Assembly: GCF_000150275.1 (NCBI RefSeq)
Contig: NW_002060953.1
Span: 1,214,510 to 1,278,509 of the forward strand
Direction: 5' to 3'
Source: Trichoplax adhaerens
Lineage: Eukaryota > Placozoa > Uniplacotomia > Trichoplacea > Trichoplacidae
DNA length: 64,000 nt
Part shown: positions 1 to 15,900 of the stretch, piece by piece
Position numbering within the stretch: position 1 is the stretch's first letter
Layout: every line of letters starts with the position of its first letter
Made by a program: the position numbers and the translations under genes
Notes under the pieces: generated by a model
Told to the model about the DNA's origin: nothing
What the model saw: only the letters and a program-made list of their open reading frames with translations
The model's database searches: none

Positions 1-459
1 ATAGGTCTTGACGTTCTAGTCTGTTGTGGGTTTCGTAATCCTAGATGATATTTCATTTGTTAAGATGTGGTAAATGAAAATTCATTTTTGGGCGAGTTAA
101 ATGAATGGATAACTCGGTTGTTAGGGTAAAAGACTCGCACGTATAATGTACTCTTTGCAGGCCATTCAGATTCCTTAAGCGTGAAATGCTACAGGTGATG
201 TACTGCTGATGGGATTTATGGCATAAATCATTTATGGACTCCAATGCATCAACAGTACACTATACTGTAGTATGTGCTCATTGTACTGTATGATCCTTAC
301 ACAGCTATACCATTTCGCTGCGGCTGTATTTCAAATTATGTAATCTATGATCATACAGTACTGTATTTGTAAACTACCCAACTTTGAGTGACCCGAATTT
401 TAAGATTTGCTTGTCAACTTTTGCCAAGATTTCCGAAAGCGTCGAATCGATCGATATAC
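1..459. other. Intergenic, no gene seen
   Basis: Only short open frames occur here and none resembles a known protein. The stretch leads into the TACAG-rich repeat field and already contains scattered single copies of its motif. Confidence 0.5.
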
Positions 460-790
460 AGTACAGTACAGTTATGACAGGGGATGATTACAAGACAGTG
501 TCCAATGTCCGCTCTAGTAGTCTGTAGTGCTAGAGACGATAGAGTAGAGTACAGTACAATGTACAGTAGGCACCGTAAATTGTACTGTGTCATGGATAAA
601 AGTCTGGAGGTGATGTCATCATCGTTCGTACAATCTTACAGTAAGATAAAGCTACAGCGTACTGTACACACTGTACTGTACAGTACTGTACTGTACAGTA
701 TCGCAAGTACTACAGTACAGTACAGTAAGTCAGCATCTGACGTTGTGTATCGCTTGATTTACAGTACTGTACAGTGTATACGGTAGTACA
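460..790. repeat. TACAG/CTGTA palindromic simple-sequence block
   Basis: Dense, overlapping copies of the self-complementary word TACAGTACTGTA and its relatives (GTACAGTAC, ACTGTACAG). Both strands read almost the same, so open frames here are shadows of the repeat and are not genes. The block grades into the tandem array that follows: the same GTAAGATAAAGC and GTCAGCATCTGAC words appear at about 640 and 728. Confidence 0.85.
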
Positions 791-1567
791 GTATGGTGTG
801 AACTAGTTGTCATCATCATTCTTACAATCGTACAGTAAGATAAAGCTGCAGCTTACAGCACTAAGTCAGCATCTGACATATCGGTGGAATACAGTACTGT
901 ACTGTATACTGTAGTATGATCTGAATCCATTATGATCGTTCGTACAATGATACTGTAAGGTAAAGCAGCAGCTTACAGCACCAAGTCAGCATCTGACATA
1001 TCGGTGGAATAGTATAGTATGATCTGAATCAGCTATGATCGTTCGTACAATGTTACTGTAAAGTAAGGCTGCAGCTGCAGCTTACAGCTCTAAGTCAGCA
1101 TCTGACATATCGGTGGAATAGTATAGTATGATCTGAATCAGCTATGATCGTTCGTACAATGTTACTGTAAAGTAAGGCTGCAGCTGCAGCTTACAGCTCT
1201 ACGTCAGCATCTGACATATCGGTGGAATAGTATAGTATGATCTGAATCAGCTATGATCGTTCGTACAATGTTACTGTAAGTTAAAGCAGCAGCTGCAGCT
1301 GCAGCTTACAGCACTAAGTCAGTATCTGACATATCGGTGGACTAATATAGTATGATCTGAATCAGCTATGATCGTTCGTACAATCTTGCTGTAAGGTAAA
1401 GCTGCAGCTTACAGCACTAAGTCAGCATCTAGCATATCGGTGGATTAATATACAGTAGTATGATCTGAATCAGCTATGATCGTTCGTACAATGTTACTGT
1501 AAGGTAAAAAGCTGCAGCTTACAGCACTAAGTCAGCATCTGACATGTCGGTGGAATAGTATAGTACT
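605..1567. repeat. Tandem array, unit about 105-120 bp
   Basis: About eight diverged head-to-tail copies. Each contains, in order, a GATCGTTCGTACAATG-like word, TACTGTAAGGTAAAGC, a variable (CAGCTG)n stretch, TTACAGC, GTCAGCATCTGAC, ATATCGGTGGA and GTATGATCTGAATC. The ATATCGGTGG word recurs at roughly 876, 997, 1107, 1217, 1330, 1434 and 1541, giving spacings of about 104-120 bp. Unit length varies mainly through the number of CAGCTG steps and of inserted TACAG words. Two further degenerate copies lie at about 1680-1850. Confidence 0.9.
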
Positions 1568-1669
1568 AGTGCAAACTCCCGTCGCTTTGCTGACGGTTTA
1601 CGATAATGTGCTCATTTAACGGATAGTATTACCATTTGATAGACCTGTCAGAGTTTGAATAGCTTTATA

Positions 1670-1855
1670 CCGTGAATTCGCTGCAGCTTATAGCACTACA
1701 CTACGTCGGCATTGGACATATCGGTGGATGAACTTTAAATATACTGTACACTGTAGTATGATCTGAATCAGTGATCATCCTGCGTACAATCTTACTACTG
1801 TACGTCAGCATGTGACATATCGGTGGATTAGTGGAGTATGATCTGGATCATCACT
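1670..1855. repeat. Degenerate outlying copies of the 110-bp repeat
   Basis: Two decayed units carry the CATATCGGTGGAT and GTATGATCTG words of the main array. About 100 bp of unrelated sequence separates them from it. Confidence 0.7.
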
Positions 1856-2204
1856 AGAAAAAATGACTCATCCACTGACTCATCCATGGAACACCACCCC
1901 TTTTTGTGTTATGGGGTGTAGTTGGATGCGTCATCAATCTACAGTATTTTATTTGCTTATCCGTGACTGGCGTTAGCTGACTCATCGCACACAGTACGTA
2001 CGCATTCAGTAGTGGTAGACGACGGTAGTGGATGGCTACGACCTTACCGTAAAGCGACTTTATACCAGAGTTGCTTGTATTGCATGCAACACTGGTTCTT
2101 ACAGTGCTGTCCAATATTTGAATATTGAATGACAGTTCTAGAACCATGTCAACTGATCACAGTGAAATTTGGCGCAATTTGGATTTTATCTTCAACGGCT
2201 GGTA

Positions 2205-2560
2205 GGCAAAGGTACAGTACAGTACAGTATACCCTCTACAGTACATGCAGTACAGTACACTGTACAATGGACTGTAAAGTGTGGAACACAAGCAAGGTAC
2301 CGCGTTGACTTTGGTGCACTACAGTACAGTACTGTACATACAGTACTGTAGATACTGTCCACTGTACTGTACAGTCTACAGTACTGTAAAGTCCTGCACA
2401 CTAGCACAGTATTGTACCACATTGACTTGGTAAGCTACAGTACGTCACCCTATTGTACTGTACTGTACAATGTACAGTACTGTAAAGTCCTGGACACAAG
2501 CACGGTATTGTACCGAGCTGACTTTGTCCAGTACGGTACGGTACCAGGGAATACTGACTG
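2205..2560. repeat. TACAG/CTGTA palindromic block
   Basis: Second dense block of GTACAGTACTGTAC-type words. It contains a loosely repeated unit of about 110 bp: the words AAGTG/CTGGACACAAGCA, GTACCGnnnTGACTT and ACAGTACTGTA recur near 2276, 2385 and 2488. Open frames on both strands follow the repeat and are rejected as genes. Confidence 0.8.
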
Positions 2561-5500
2561 AAAATTCTACCCCTCTCACCCGGTAGTCGGGTACCCAAAG
2601 TCAACTACAATGATAATAATGCATGAGTTGAATGAGGGCGACCGAGCCACACTGGATTGCAGTGTGGAGCGCGTCTATTCAACAGTATTGCAAGTGCAAG
2701 CACCATTCACTACCGATCATCACATCTAAAAACGTCTGCTTTCAAAAATTCCATTTGTTGTGGTGAGACAACAAAAGCGAAAAAAAAAATCATTCTAGCA
2801 TTACGATTGATTCCCCCCCCATTCAATGGTTGGACGCCGGATCGACTGATTTCTGGTCACACTTTGATCACTATCTTGCCTACGTGGATTGATGATCGAA
2901 AAGGCTTTACAGTGATTGCATTTCTACTGGTGGTCGGAGACGTGCACGTATTGGTATCATTTGAATTTCTATTTTTTGGGGCTTGGTTACCATTTGGCGC
3001 GTTGCTCATGTGCTTCCGTTGATTTTCGAAATCTGCGCGGGTTTATTATTTTTCTCCATTTTACCAGCACTATTTTGGTTCTATCCCTTCTCATATTGCA
3101 ATGAATCAATGACTATGCTATCCATTTTCAATCATCAAGTAATATTATTGGTTGTTGGTTAGCTAAAATTACAGAATCTGCTAGCAATCATTGACCAGTT
3201 GAAGGTAAATGAAAGTGGAATGTCCAAATGATGCAATGCTGTAGGCGATGTTATCCATGAAATTGTTGCTACTTTTTCATTTCCGTCTCCTTCATCACAC
3301 TCTTCACTACCTTGATATTATTTTGACACCAGTTAGTAAATTCATTCCGATACATGCATGAGTAATGAATAGTTGAATGGGTCTCTTTTCCTTGACTTGA
3401 ATACATTCCATTTCTAATTTCCATCATGATTCAATCCATCGTCTCTGCATGCAGTTTCCCATTCAAGTCCAATCGACCTTTTGCTACCTTGCGCTGCCAT
3501 ATTAATCTCTGTACTATGTCGCAATGCGTCTCCACCCGTACTGTACTTAGACCGTTTACGCTGATAACAATGACAACATCGACGCTACAGCGTGACGCTT
3601 GCTACTGGATGACAATCCAACATGGCGTCTCCCGCATGCGCTAGTGTCGACCCGAAATAGATGACACAGTATGGAGTCAGTCGATGGGTCACTCCGTACA
3701 GGTCAAGCCAGTTCTCTACCATATTCTCGATCGTTTTGCTTTCTTGTCCATTTTCATCTCCCAGTGAATTTTTCTCAGTGAAATCAATCTTGCCAATGGT
3801 TGGAAAAGATTCACAAATTGCAATTGCACTATCCATCAATCATCATAATTGATAGGCAAGAAAGAAAGAATGGCGATGGATTAGTTTACTTTTTCCACTC
3901 TACTCTATTCACACTGGTAGTCTTAGTTTCAGTATTCAAGGAAGCGCTTGAATTTGGATAATTAATGAGTGTCAATCAATACCAAGTTTTTCCTCTTCTC
4001 TCAACCATCTCCACCATTTCTTTTTTCTTCTTTTCGTAAGTGCCTGCTCATTTTAATAACTAATTTTGGCTATTGATTACAAGGGCTTTTTCACCCCTTG
4101 TTAAGGTAATACTGTATAAATAGTCATTTTCATCACTGATAGCGATAAAGATTTCACTGCTGATGGCATGATTCCATGACGCTAATCAATGTGGTGCCTC
4201 CATGAAAAAGGCCTTGTGATTTTCGTCGACATCTTGCTTTTTTTTCTTTTTCCTCTCCCTTCGTCAATGACCATTGTCATTAATGAATTGTAATTTATAT
4301 CTTGGTCGTGGCATAGTAGGGTGCACAGGAGTTCTTTTCTGACTTTTTTCGACTATTTTGAACATCACCAAGTAGTTTGGGCTACATTTTGCACAAGGAA
4401 AAGCAATAGCATGGGTGAAAATTGGACATTTTCCAAAGACGTTGTGTGGCTAATGCAAGCTAGCACAATGGCTTTAACATTACCTTATAGACTACCAATA
4501 ACATTAGAATGAACTATTCACCTATATAATTTACCTTGTCTTCAATTGGAGTAGCTAATGTCCATAAAAAAAGAAAGAATACCCTTCAGCCGATGCAGTA
4601 CCTATATATTGTTTCAACCCTACATTGACTGTTCTAAAAAAAAAGAAACTTGGTCGATATATGCTAGTACTTTGCCAAATTTCATATACGTCGTTAGCAA
4701 AAGTAAAAAAAACTGTGCCCTATGCTTTACGTAATCCTGACAGTTACTTGTTAAGGCCTTTTCTCCGATTAATTAACCTATTAAGACGAATTCAGCTCTC
4801 TCTACAGTAAGTTAGTGCTAAATTAAACCGGCATCGTATTCGTTAAAAGGTATGAAATTCTTTTGTACCGCTAGTACACTCTTAAGTTAAAACCAAAAGT
4901 ATCAATAATAATTTTTTAAAGCAATTATTGCCAAGTGATTTCGTTATTTTGAAATTGGATTTCTCAGATCGGATCGGCTACAGTCAAATAGTATACTTCC
5001 CTCAGCGTGTAAGCTACTGTATTATACTTTGTAAAAGTCATTTATTAACTGTTAAAGAAATATTACCAGCTCATTGTAGTGCTTAGCTTAACTTTTTATG
5101 GATTCCGTTGATTAGTTAGTTATCCAATAGTATTTTCATTTCCCTTCGATAGCAGGCATTCCATTAGGTACTACCGATTTAAACTCCAACACCATATAGA
5201 AGAATCAAGCTTAGAAATTAATTACATACAGAATGATATTGGCTTTGTATTTGATGAACTAGCAAATTTTCGCTCTGTACAGTTTTTCTGGCTCTAATTG
5301 CAGTTTTCTACAATTTTTTTGTACTACTGTGTGTAATATTGGCGTGGATATTCTACGCTTACTTGTACGAATTGCAATTAATTATATTATTCATAACTAT
5401 GAAAGACTGTCGTTGTTGTTTCAGTATGAGGCTTGGTATTCAAGTACAGTAGTTATCATCTCCAGGTTCATTCCCTAAATAGGTAGTTTGATAGTCCGAG

Positions 5501-6819
5501 AGAAACATTTTGAGTCACGACGCACACACTGTACAGAAAATGATCATTATTTTAAGCTATCAGCATATTTGTGTCTGTTGATGAATGGATTGATGTAAAG
5601 CTAAATCTTCCATCGATTAAGTGTATTTTGATTTCGATGTAATGTTTAGGCTACAGTCATAATCTTACAAGATCAAGTCAAGCTTTTGTTTTCTCTAGAG
5701 ATTTTTCTATAAATGTTTGATCGAATTATTGGAGATTACATTGCATCAATTTTCTCGTTAAAATTTTTCTTCGCATTCCAGCTGAATTTCCGAAATTTGA
5801 TATCAACTTTGGATTTATAGATTTTGCAATACCAGCAATTGTTATCCTACGGTAATCACCAACTCGGTGATATCAAAGTGATTAGGCTCATTGATTTTTC
5901 AATGACTTTGGTGCCTTACTTTTATAATCAATCAATTACATGAGCAGATACTTTTCTAAATATTAAATATACAACAAGATCAAGCAGCCCTTCCAGACAG
6001 ATTGGACTTTATTGATTTTAACGAGACAATGAGTTTTATGGAAGGGCTAAAATTGCATCTAAAAGCGGATAGAAAAAGATACTTTGGAGTGTTCTTCTTA
6101 TCAAATCTATTTTATTGATTCACGATGAAAGTCGTGGAGCCGGCGTAATCTGTACATTTTCCCTTTTACCTTTTATGATCCCAAATATTCTAGTATGTAG
6201 TGTATAATTATTGCTCAACAGAATGTTAACGTGATTTGATTACCTGAACTTATTCGTATAATCAAGATATCATGAAAGTTTTAGGGATTGTCCAACTTTT
6301 AATGAAATGGTATTGTAGGCACCAGCACTTGCTTTTAATTTAGTTATTGCTCTATATATCGATTGTAATGATAGACTTCGATTTGACACCTTTTTTTTAT
6401 TAATTATTAGCGGGCTACCATATCCTAAACAATCTGAATTACTAATTTTTATAACTGATAGAAGAGGGTGATAATGCAAACAATAACGCGGTTGAAATTG
6501 TTTTGAAAAGGTATTTTTTGGGGGGGGGGCAAAAATGATCATTTTATGACTACCGCATGGATAATTTGTTGGTTAAAGGAATCATTTCTGTCGGCTGGTT
6601 TCATAAATTATTTAATAATCTTAGCGGGGGCCGTATTTTTAATCACAGATATATTACCACATTAAATTGGATGAATATTTACGATGAATAAAACTATTAG
6701 GATTAATAAGATCTTGTATGGTATAATCTCAAAATTTTGAATATCATTGAAAGAAATTACCCTCCATAGTTTTATGTAATATTCTCTTACATTGCTATTT
6801 GTATTCAATTGTTTTCTAG
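2561..6819. other. Gene-poor stretch upstream of the kinase
   Basis: No open frame has convincing protein character. The longest, 2657-3022 (+), has an irregular composition and no flanking splice structure I trust. Homopolymers occur at 2814-2822 (C run) and near 6520-6530 (G run). Non-coding 5' exons of the downstream kinase may lie here, since an intron-like acceptor ends at 6820. Confidence 0.4.
3617..3642 (+). promoter_or_regulatory. Possible CpG-type promoter patch (YY1-like and NRF1-like words)
   Basis: AACATGGCG (3619-3627) matches the YY1-type consensus AAnATGGCG. CGCATGCGC (3633-3641) matches the palindromic NRF1-type core. The pair is 6 bp apart in an otherwise CpG-poor region. 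Such pairs mark housekeeping promoters in animals. A link to the kinase 3.3 kb downstream is a guess. Confidence 0.25.
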
Positions 6820-6838
6820 GGGATAAAAGAAAGTCTAG

Positions 6839-9846
<3,008 letters not shown>

Positions 9847-12000
9847 TTATGCACTTTTCCATTGATGGCTTATGTGGCTTTTACTTTAGACACTAAATGT
9901 TGGATCCTACTTGGATATAAAATATCGCGAAAGTAGATATTATTTTGTATATTGGCCAATGGTCATGCAAGTTATCTATTCTAGAACCTATACATAGATC
10001 ATCGATGAAGTCGTTTCAGTAGAGAATTTCTTAATTCATGCCAATATTTTCCGTCATGTGCGACTGTTATGGAAGAAAAAAATATATTAAATTGTTTTAC
10101 TACTGTACGATTTTATCTTTTAAATTATTTGGGTGTATGTTATTCATTCAAAGATTGTGTAAATGGGACTTTTTTTTGTTTATTAATTGCATATTTTAGC
10201 ATGATGATAATTCCTGTATAGCGCAATGATATATGATATGCACTGCGCTATGATTGTGGTGGTCATGTTATACATTACAATAGATGAACGATATTAAGTC
10301 GGTATTTTGGCAGTTGCATTTATTTCCTGTTATAATATGTATGTAGTAAATACTTCCCGATTATTTTGTTTTATTATTCTGAAAGATCAAATTCAAAGAC
10401 TTTTTGCTTGTGAAACAAGGTTCTACTATTTGCTTAAAAATATATAACGTCTAAATTGTAATAAAGGATACTTTTATAACTTCGAAGTGGTTTTAGCCAC
10501 CCTACTTTTAATTTATAGGATTGAGAGACATCAGTTTTATATTGCTTGGCCGAATGTTTTAAATTTGTATTTATTACCTTGTTACTTTGTGTACTACATC
10601 GGATTGATGAAATATTGAGTGTATAACAAATATTTCACAGGTTTTTTTAAGAATATTATTCTGTGACTGTACGTAACAATGGAGGAGCACATAATTTTTG
10701 CATTTTTTGTACATACATCGTGACTGTTTTGATGAATTTTCAACGTATTTACTCTTGAGGTATTGATAAACTACGACACACAATGCAGTACAATTTACGA
10801 GAATTGTGAAAGAATATTTTTTACTTTTTTGGATATACGCGTTATGTACCGTAGTTTCTATTGCTGCGATTATTAATAAAATGTTGAATATCATTTTTCA
10901 CTCGAGTGCTTAAGAGAGTATTTTGTGGTGTTTGAGCGTTTTTGGTCGACTCATAGACAACTCTACTAATAATATTGGCTTGTTCCAATAATGATTTGTT
11001 CTCTTGGAAGTAGAATACGGTAAACATCGTCAAATTGTAGCAGAAATACAGTATTTGACGTACGTGTATAAAATCTTGGAATGCATCACAAAATAGCTAC
11101 TGTACTGATCAAGGGAAGACTTTTTACTTGTTTTCAAGACTAGCGGGTGATGCTTAAATGCTTTCAAGAGTACCTGTTTCTTATATATACATCAAGAACA
11201 TCACATTAAGTAATATTTGAGTAGTAAATACTTGTATGATATACCCGTACGGACTGTATATCCATTCAGTAACTTATACGTGTGTGTTGTAAGGAACTAA
11301 TTTTTTATATGAATTATCAGGTTAGGGTTTCTAATTAATAATAGTTCCAACTATAACAGATTTGTTACTGTCAATTCATAAATTTATTAACATGATTCAT
11401 ATTGCAGGTAGATTTCCACTGTATTTGTAGGTAATTACGAATTCATAGAAGGTTTGGATAGTTGTAGCGAAATTGCTTGAAGTCTTTAACTACGAAGTGT
11501 ATTGATTGTAAGTACTTGAAAGACTATCGATAATTTAATTTAAAATGAAGATGGACAAACATTTTTTCCATTACAGCGACATTTTATGTGTTCGGATATA
11601 CGGTTTAACATTTTGCGGAGTAAATCATTTTTTTGTACTGTACAAGAATATATAAGTTGTAATCATGCCAATTAGGCATAAGTCAAGATAAATATAATAC
11701 TGTTTAGTTAAGCGATATTATTAATTCTTTTACAGCAATAAATTAGTTCACTAGTGGATTAAGCCAATATCGAAATTAATTTTCTCTAGCTTTATAACCG
11801 TTGTAATACAATGCTGCTACCTTCTCAATCGCATATACAGTGCAGTTTCATAATTACACTAATAGATCCGTTTCTTTATATTGTATTGTAGAACTTCGCA
11901 TAATCGATAATCATCTATTGATGTAGATAAATCTATTGTATAGTACTGTAATGATTTTGCGACTTGGACATGATAAGCACCACTGAATTCCAACGTAAAA
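9847..12000. other. Kinase 3' UTR and intergenic space
   Basis: No convincing gene. Short minus-strand frames at 10574-11033 have no recognisable domains. The kinase (+) and REV7 (-) converge here tail to tail. Confidence 0.5.
10460..10465 (+). terminator. Candidate poly(A) signal for the kinase
   Basis: AATAAA about 615 bp after the TGA of the long isoform. It is the first canonical hexamer I noticed downstream, in an AT-rich context typical of a 3' UTR. Confidence 0.35.
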
Positions 12001-12005
12001 TAAAC

Positions 12006-12011
12006 TTTATT
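12006..12011 (-). terminator. AATAAA overlapping the REV7 stop codon
   Basis: On the minus strand the end reads CAG CAA TAA AG, so the poly(A) hexamer AATAAA contains the stop codon itself. If used, the 3' UTR would be only about 10-30 nt. Confidence 0.5.
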
Positions 12012-12654
12012 GCTGTTCCAACTTGTTTGTGCATTCCTCGACGTATAACTGCATCTTTAAGTAATCAGAGGTATAAGATTTCAAAGGTAGGATGCAGCCA
12101 CCCTTAATCTGGACTTCACTTTCATCAGCAACAATCCAGGGAAAATCTTGGTCACTCGTTTGGCGAGGCTCTAATTTTCGAGCATCGGATTCTTTGGTGT
12201 AAACAATAATTGCAAAGGAACAATCAGCGGGGTTAGTGCTTAAGACCGCATCACAGACGTTCAGTTTTAATAAGAAAGCTCTTAATCCACTTTCTAAACG
12301 TGTCAATAAAGCATCATCTTTCAAATTGGACGCCATTTGAGGTTGCAGTTCAAATACAAATCGTTCTATTGGTCGTTTGGACTTATCTAAAATGACTAAG
12401 GCAAGGCAGCGGATAGAATCCGATTTCAACAATGGCTTAATACTGTGCAAAACAGATAAAATGTATTCGTTGACCTGAGGATGGCAAGACATTTGAACTG
12501 GTACATTGTATTTTTTTCGTTTATCGAAAATGACAGCAGGATAGATATCACGCATATATAAAATTGTATGGATTGCAACTTCTAAAAATTCACACAAGAT
12601 GTCGGAGATGATTTCGCTCGTATCCAGCTTTTGTTGACTGCTGTTCGTTGCCAT
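12007..12654 (-). CDS. MAD2L2: REV7/MAD2L2 HORMA-domain protein
   Basis: One uninterrupted frame of 215 residues against 211 in human REV7; the whole protein is a single HORMA domain. Diagnostic stretches are SDILCEFLEVAIHTILY near the N-terminus, DKRKKYNVPVQMSCHPQVNEY, then CDAVL, DFPWIVADE and the C-terminal SDYLKMQLYVEE seat-belt region. REV7 is the adaptor that joins REV3 and REV1 in translesion polymerase zeta and acts in shieldin and anaphase control. I start at ATG 12652-12654 (MATNSS); the frame extends four codons upstream only through a GTG. The gene has no intron, unlike its intron-rich neighbours, so an old retrocopy replacing the parent is possible. Identity is very secure. Confidence 0.96.
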   Translation of the reverse strand: MATNSSQQKLDTSEIISDILCEFLEVAIHTILYMRDIYPAVIFDKRKKYNVPVQMSCHPQVNEYILSVLHSIKPLLKSDSIRCLALVILDKSKRPIERFVFELQPQMASNLKDDALLTRLESGLRAFLLKLNVCDAVLSTNPADCSFAIIVYTKESDARKLEPRQTSDQDFPWIVADESEVQIKGGCILPLKSYTSDYLKMQLYVEECTNKLEQQ

Positions 12655-12865
12655 TTCTGAACGCACTCAAGCTTTTTGGCATCAATCTTTGAATATGGAG
12701 TACTATAAGAACAAGATCACGTTCAGTGATGAATAATCCCAGTGCCACCGGTTATATAATTAAGCCATTTCGATAATAAGAGAACACACACACAAGGCAA
12801 CCCAGAATCACGTAAAAATGTTTTACTGCAGTGTGGAGAATTCCCTGCAGAATCTCTAGCTGTAT

Positions 12866-12905
12866 CTACAGTACTGTACACTACTGTACAATGTACTGTA
12901 CATCA
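12866..12905. repeat. Short TACAG/CTGTA palindromic block
   Basis: Same word family as at 460-790, 40 bp long, about 0.2 kb upstream of the REV7 start. Confidence 0.7.
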
Positions 12906-15900
12906 AGCGGTATTACAACGTGAATTGTAAAATAGATGGAGCGACCGAACATGCAACAGCGACTGATAGTTTGTATTCGAAACTTGAAAGAAATACAATT
13001 ATCCAATACTGCCATAAAAAGTAATCAAAATGTCACGAGCCAATTGCTCGAGGTTGTATTGATCTGTCTGCATGGAATTGGAGCCTAATTGAAAGTCCAT
13101 TTCTTCACAATTTAAAGATAGAATTTAAGGCCACATTACAGCTGAACATCTTTCAACCATTTTCGAGGGCTCGCCACGCCCCTGTAATCGTGGTCTTTAT
13201 ACAGTACAGTACAATACAGTACAATATACTGTACAGTACAGTACAGTACAGTACACTATGTACTGTACGAGCAGAAAATACTGTAATCAAGATTGTTCCG
13301 CGCGGATAACCAGAGAGACGGACTTTTTAACTTCAATAAGGCCGTAAACGTCGAAAAATGGCTACGTAGCAGTTGACTTAGAATGGACCTTCTGTGTCTG
13401 TTTTCGAAATCATTGGTACAAATTTAAATAACATCTATGACCTTATATAACCATTTCTATTTCCAAGCAGAATTTAGTAACGGACGGTAAGATTGAACGT
13501 AATATTACTTACTATTAATTTAGGAAAAAATCAGTCGATTTAAAATCGATCGTCTGTATACTAAAGTACTGTCATAATGAAGTGTTTGAACAATATTGGG
13601 ACGAAATGAAGCCGAAAATGTCTGTCCGTCCAAGGGTGATCAGTCTACCTTCGCGTACATCCATACCAAAACTGACTCACACCGAAACACCATGTTTACG
13701 CATGCACCTTAGTGCCACTGTCGCAATTCACTGTCAACACTGGCATGGACTTCCAGCTCTCTCTGTGAATTACTTTAATGGGCGATTATATTTTATTTAT
13801 TATTGAATATCGGATTGAATTAAATTTATTAATATAGTATAGTAATGACGGTGGCACGGGGAATTTGTTCAGGCTGTACTTACTAGTGTGTATATATATA
13901 TATACAGTAATCAATATCTGCAGTTCAGTAATGTACGTACAGTAAACTGGAATAGCTGGTGGCTGTATTAGTATTGGAATGGAGATCCTGTAATATCAAC
14001 TATCGTACTCCAAAAATGAGAAAAGGCTCTCAGTTAGAAAGGCTGGCCAATCTGTTGTGACAAGTGGCATCCATCCTGTCTACTCATACGTAGTCCATTT
14101 TACTATTTCCCTTCTCATTTGGCTACGATTTTGTACGCTTTTTATTGTCGTTTTATCCAGTGATGAAATCATGCACATAGAATTTCACCACACCCTTCCA
14201 ACACGCTAGTGTCATGGACTACGAAAAGAAGACCTGGACTGATCACTTTCGGCTTAATCTCATTCAAATATTGTGCCAAACGCACCTCGTTATGTCCGTA
14301 TTTTAGTATGGAGATTCGATTGATTTTAATCAAACTGACTGATTTTTTTTCCAAATGAAGTAATATTACTATTTACGTCGAATCTTATGATCTGTTGCTA
14401 AGTTTTGCTTGGAAAGAGTTGTATAAGATCGTCGATGTTCTTTAAATTAGTACCAGTGATTTAGAAAACAGACACGGAAGATGGATACTAAGTACAGTAA
14501 TCCTTCTTCCATGTTGACGGCCTCATTGGGTAAGAAAAGTCCGCCTATCTGAGGGATTGATCGGTCAAGGTCTTCTTCTAGTACTGCCCCACCTCGCCTC
14601 CACGCCGGCAATCCGTCATAGTACTAGGGGAGTAGTAATACTTGCTTATGATTAATTTGTAGTGAAACCGTATCTCTTTCTTACTGTTCATCGTCAAAAT
14701 CGGATAAATAAATTTATTATAGAAGTTTATAATACTGTACTGTAGACAACGGAATAGCATTTCACCAAACTTTAATTCTCACACTTGCGGCACATTGCCC
14801 GAATTATCAAACACTTCGTGAGACAAGAAGTGCATGATTGAGAACAAAGTCTTTGGGACAGTAAATTACGCATATCTACCGCTAGATAGCAGTACTTCTT
14901 TATGCCAATAAAATTATAAAATAGTTTAAATTAAATAATTCATATAACAGAGTGAGTTGTCTCATTACTTACTCGCTTAGTATATTTAGTATTATTCTAA
15001 AGGGTAGCATACTTTTACCACTTACGGAAAATCATTCAGTATCTGCAATAGGAACGGTCTTCAGGCTTGCTACTATGCAGCATTGATTAAACAAATACGT
15101 ACATATGTCTGTTGTCCTTTCGGCGCCTATACAACAAACAGAAACATTTCTAGTACTTCCTCCATTGGTATCGATATACTGTTATTTCTCGAAACGATCC
15201 TGTTATTAATAACACAATAATTTTCGGTTAAGGAGCTCTCGTGCCTTACCAAAAATGAGCATATAATAAATAATAGTAACAACAGTAATTCCCATAATAA
15301 TATTTATTTACTGAAAGTATATTGAGCTCATATTCAATGGAAATGATTTGCATTTAATCATTTATCATTTATTCTCCAATTCATAGAATAAAAAATAAAA
15401 GTCAAGACCTTGTGAAACTGTAAATGAGCACCCATGAAAAGGTGCTACTACGTGCAAGTACAGTATGCCACCGCATTCTAGACGAATTGAGAACATTACT
15501 ATACGAGTATTTGACAGAATAATCTCGAAGACAAGACGCAACTTTGTATGGCACTTAGGATGTACGCGATCTTCCATCTAACTGAAAGCTAACAAAAAAA
15601 CGTGCTCGTCAAGTTCCCATACCTGAGTACATTATTTAAAACATAACTTACTCTATGGGATCCTTGCAACAAGCGAGATCACCTCCATTGGAAGCAAATT
15701 ACTTTGTGCAAATTAAGCAAACATGACATGTGGAGAGGTGAAATCACGTGCACGTAGAGGTCATCGTTATTTGCATTCTGCAATGCCTTTTTAGCTAGTC
15801 TACTATGTAGTTTGCAGAGTACAATTTCAACTGCATCAAATCAATTTTTAAAATAAACAAATTTCCTGACGGTTCCTTAATTAATACTTATTACTGATAT

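Noticed and set aside
2192-2604. Overlapping open frames on both strands
   Set aside because: They are translations of the palindromic TACAG repeat.
2657-3022. 121-codon plus-strand frame
   Set aside because: Contains a homopolymer run, no domain, no splice structure and atypical composition.
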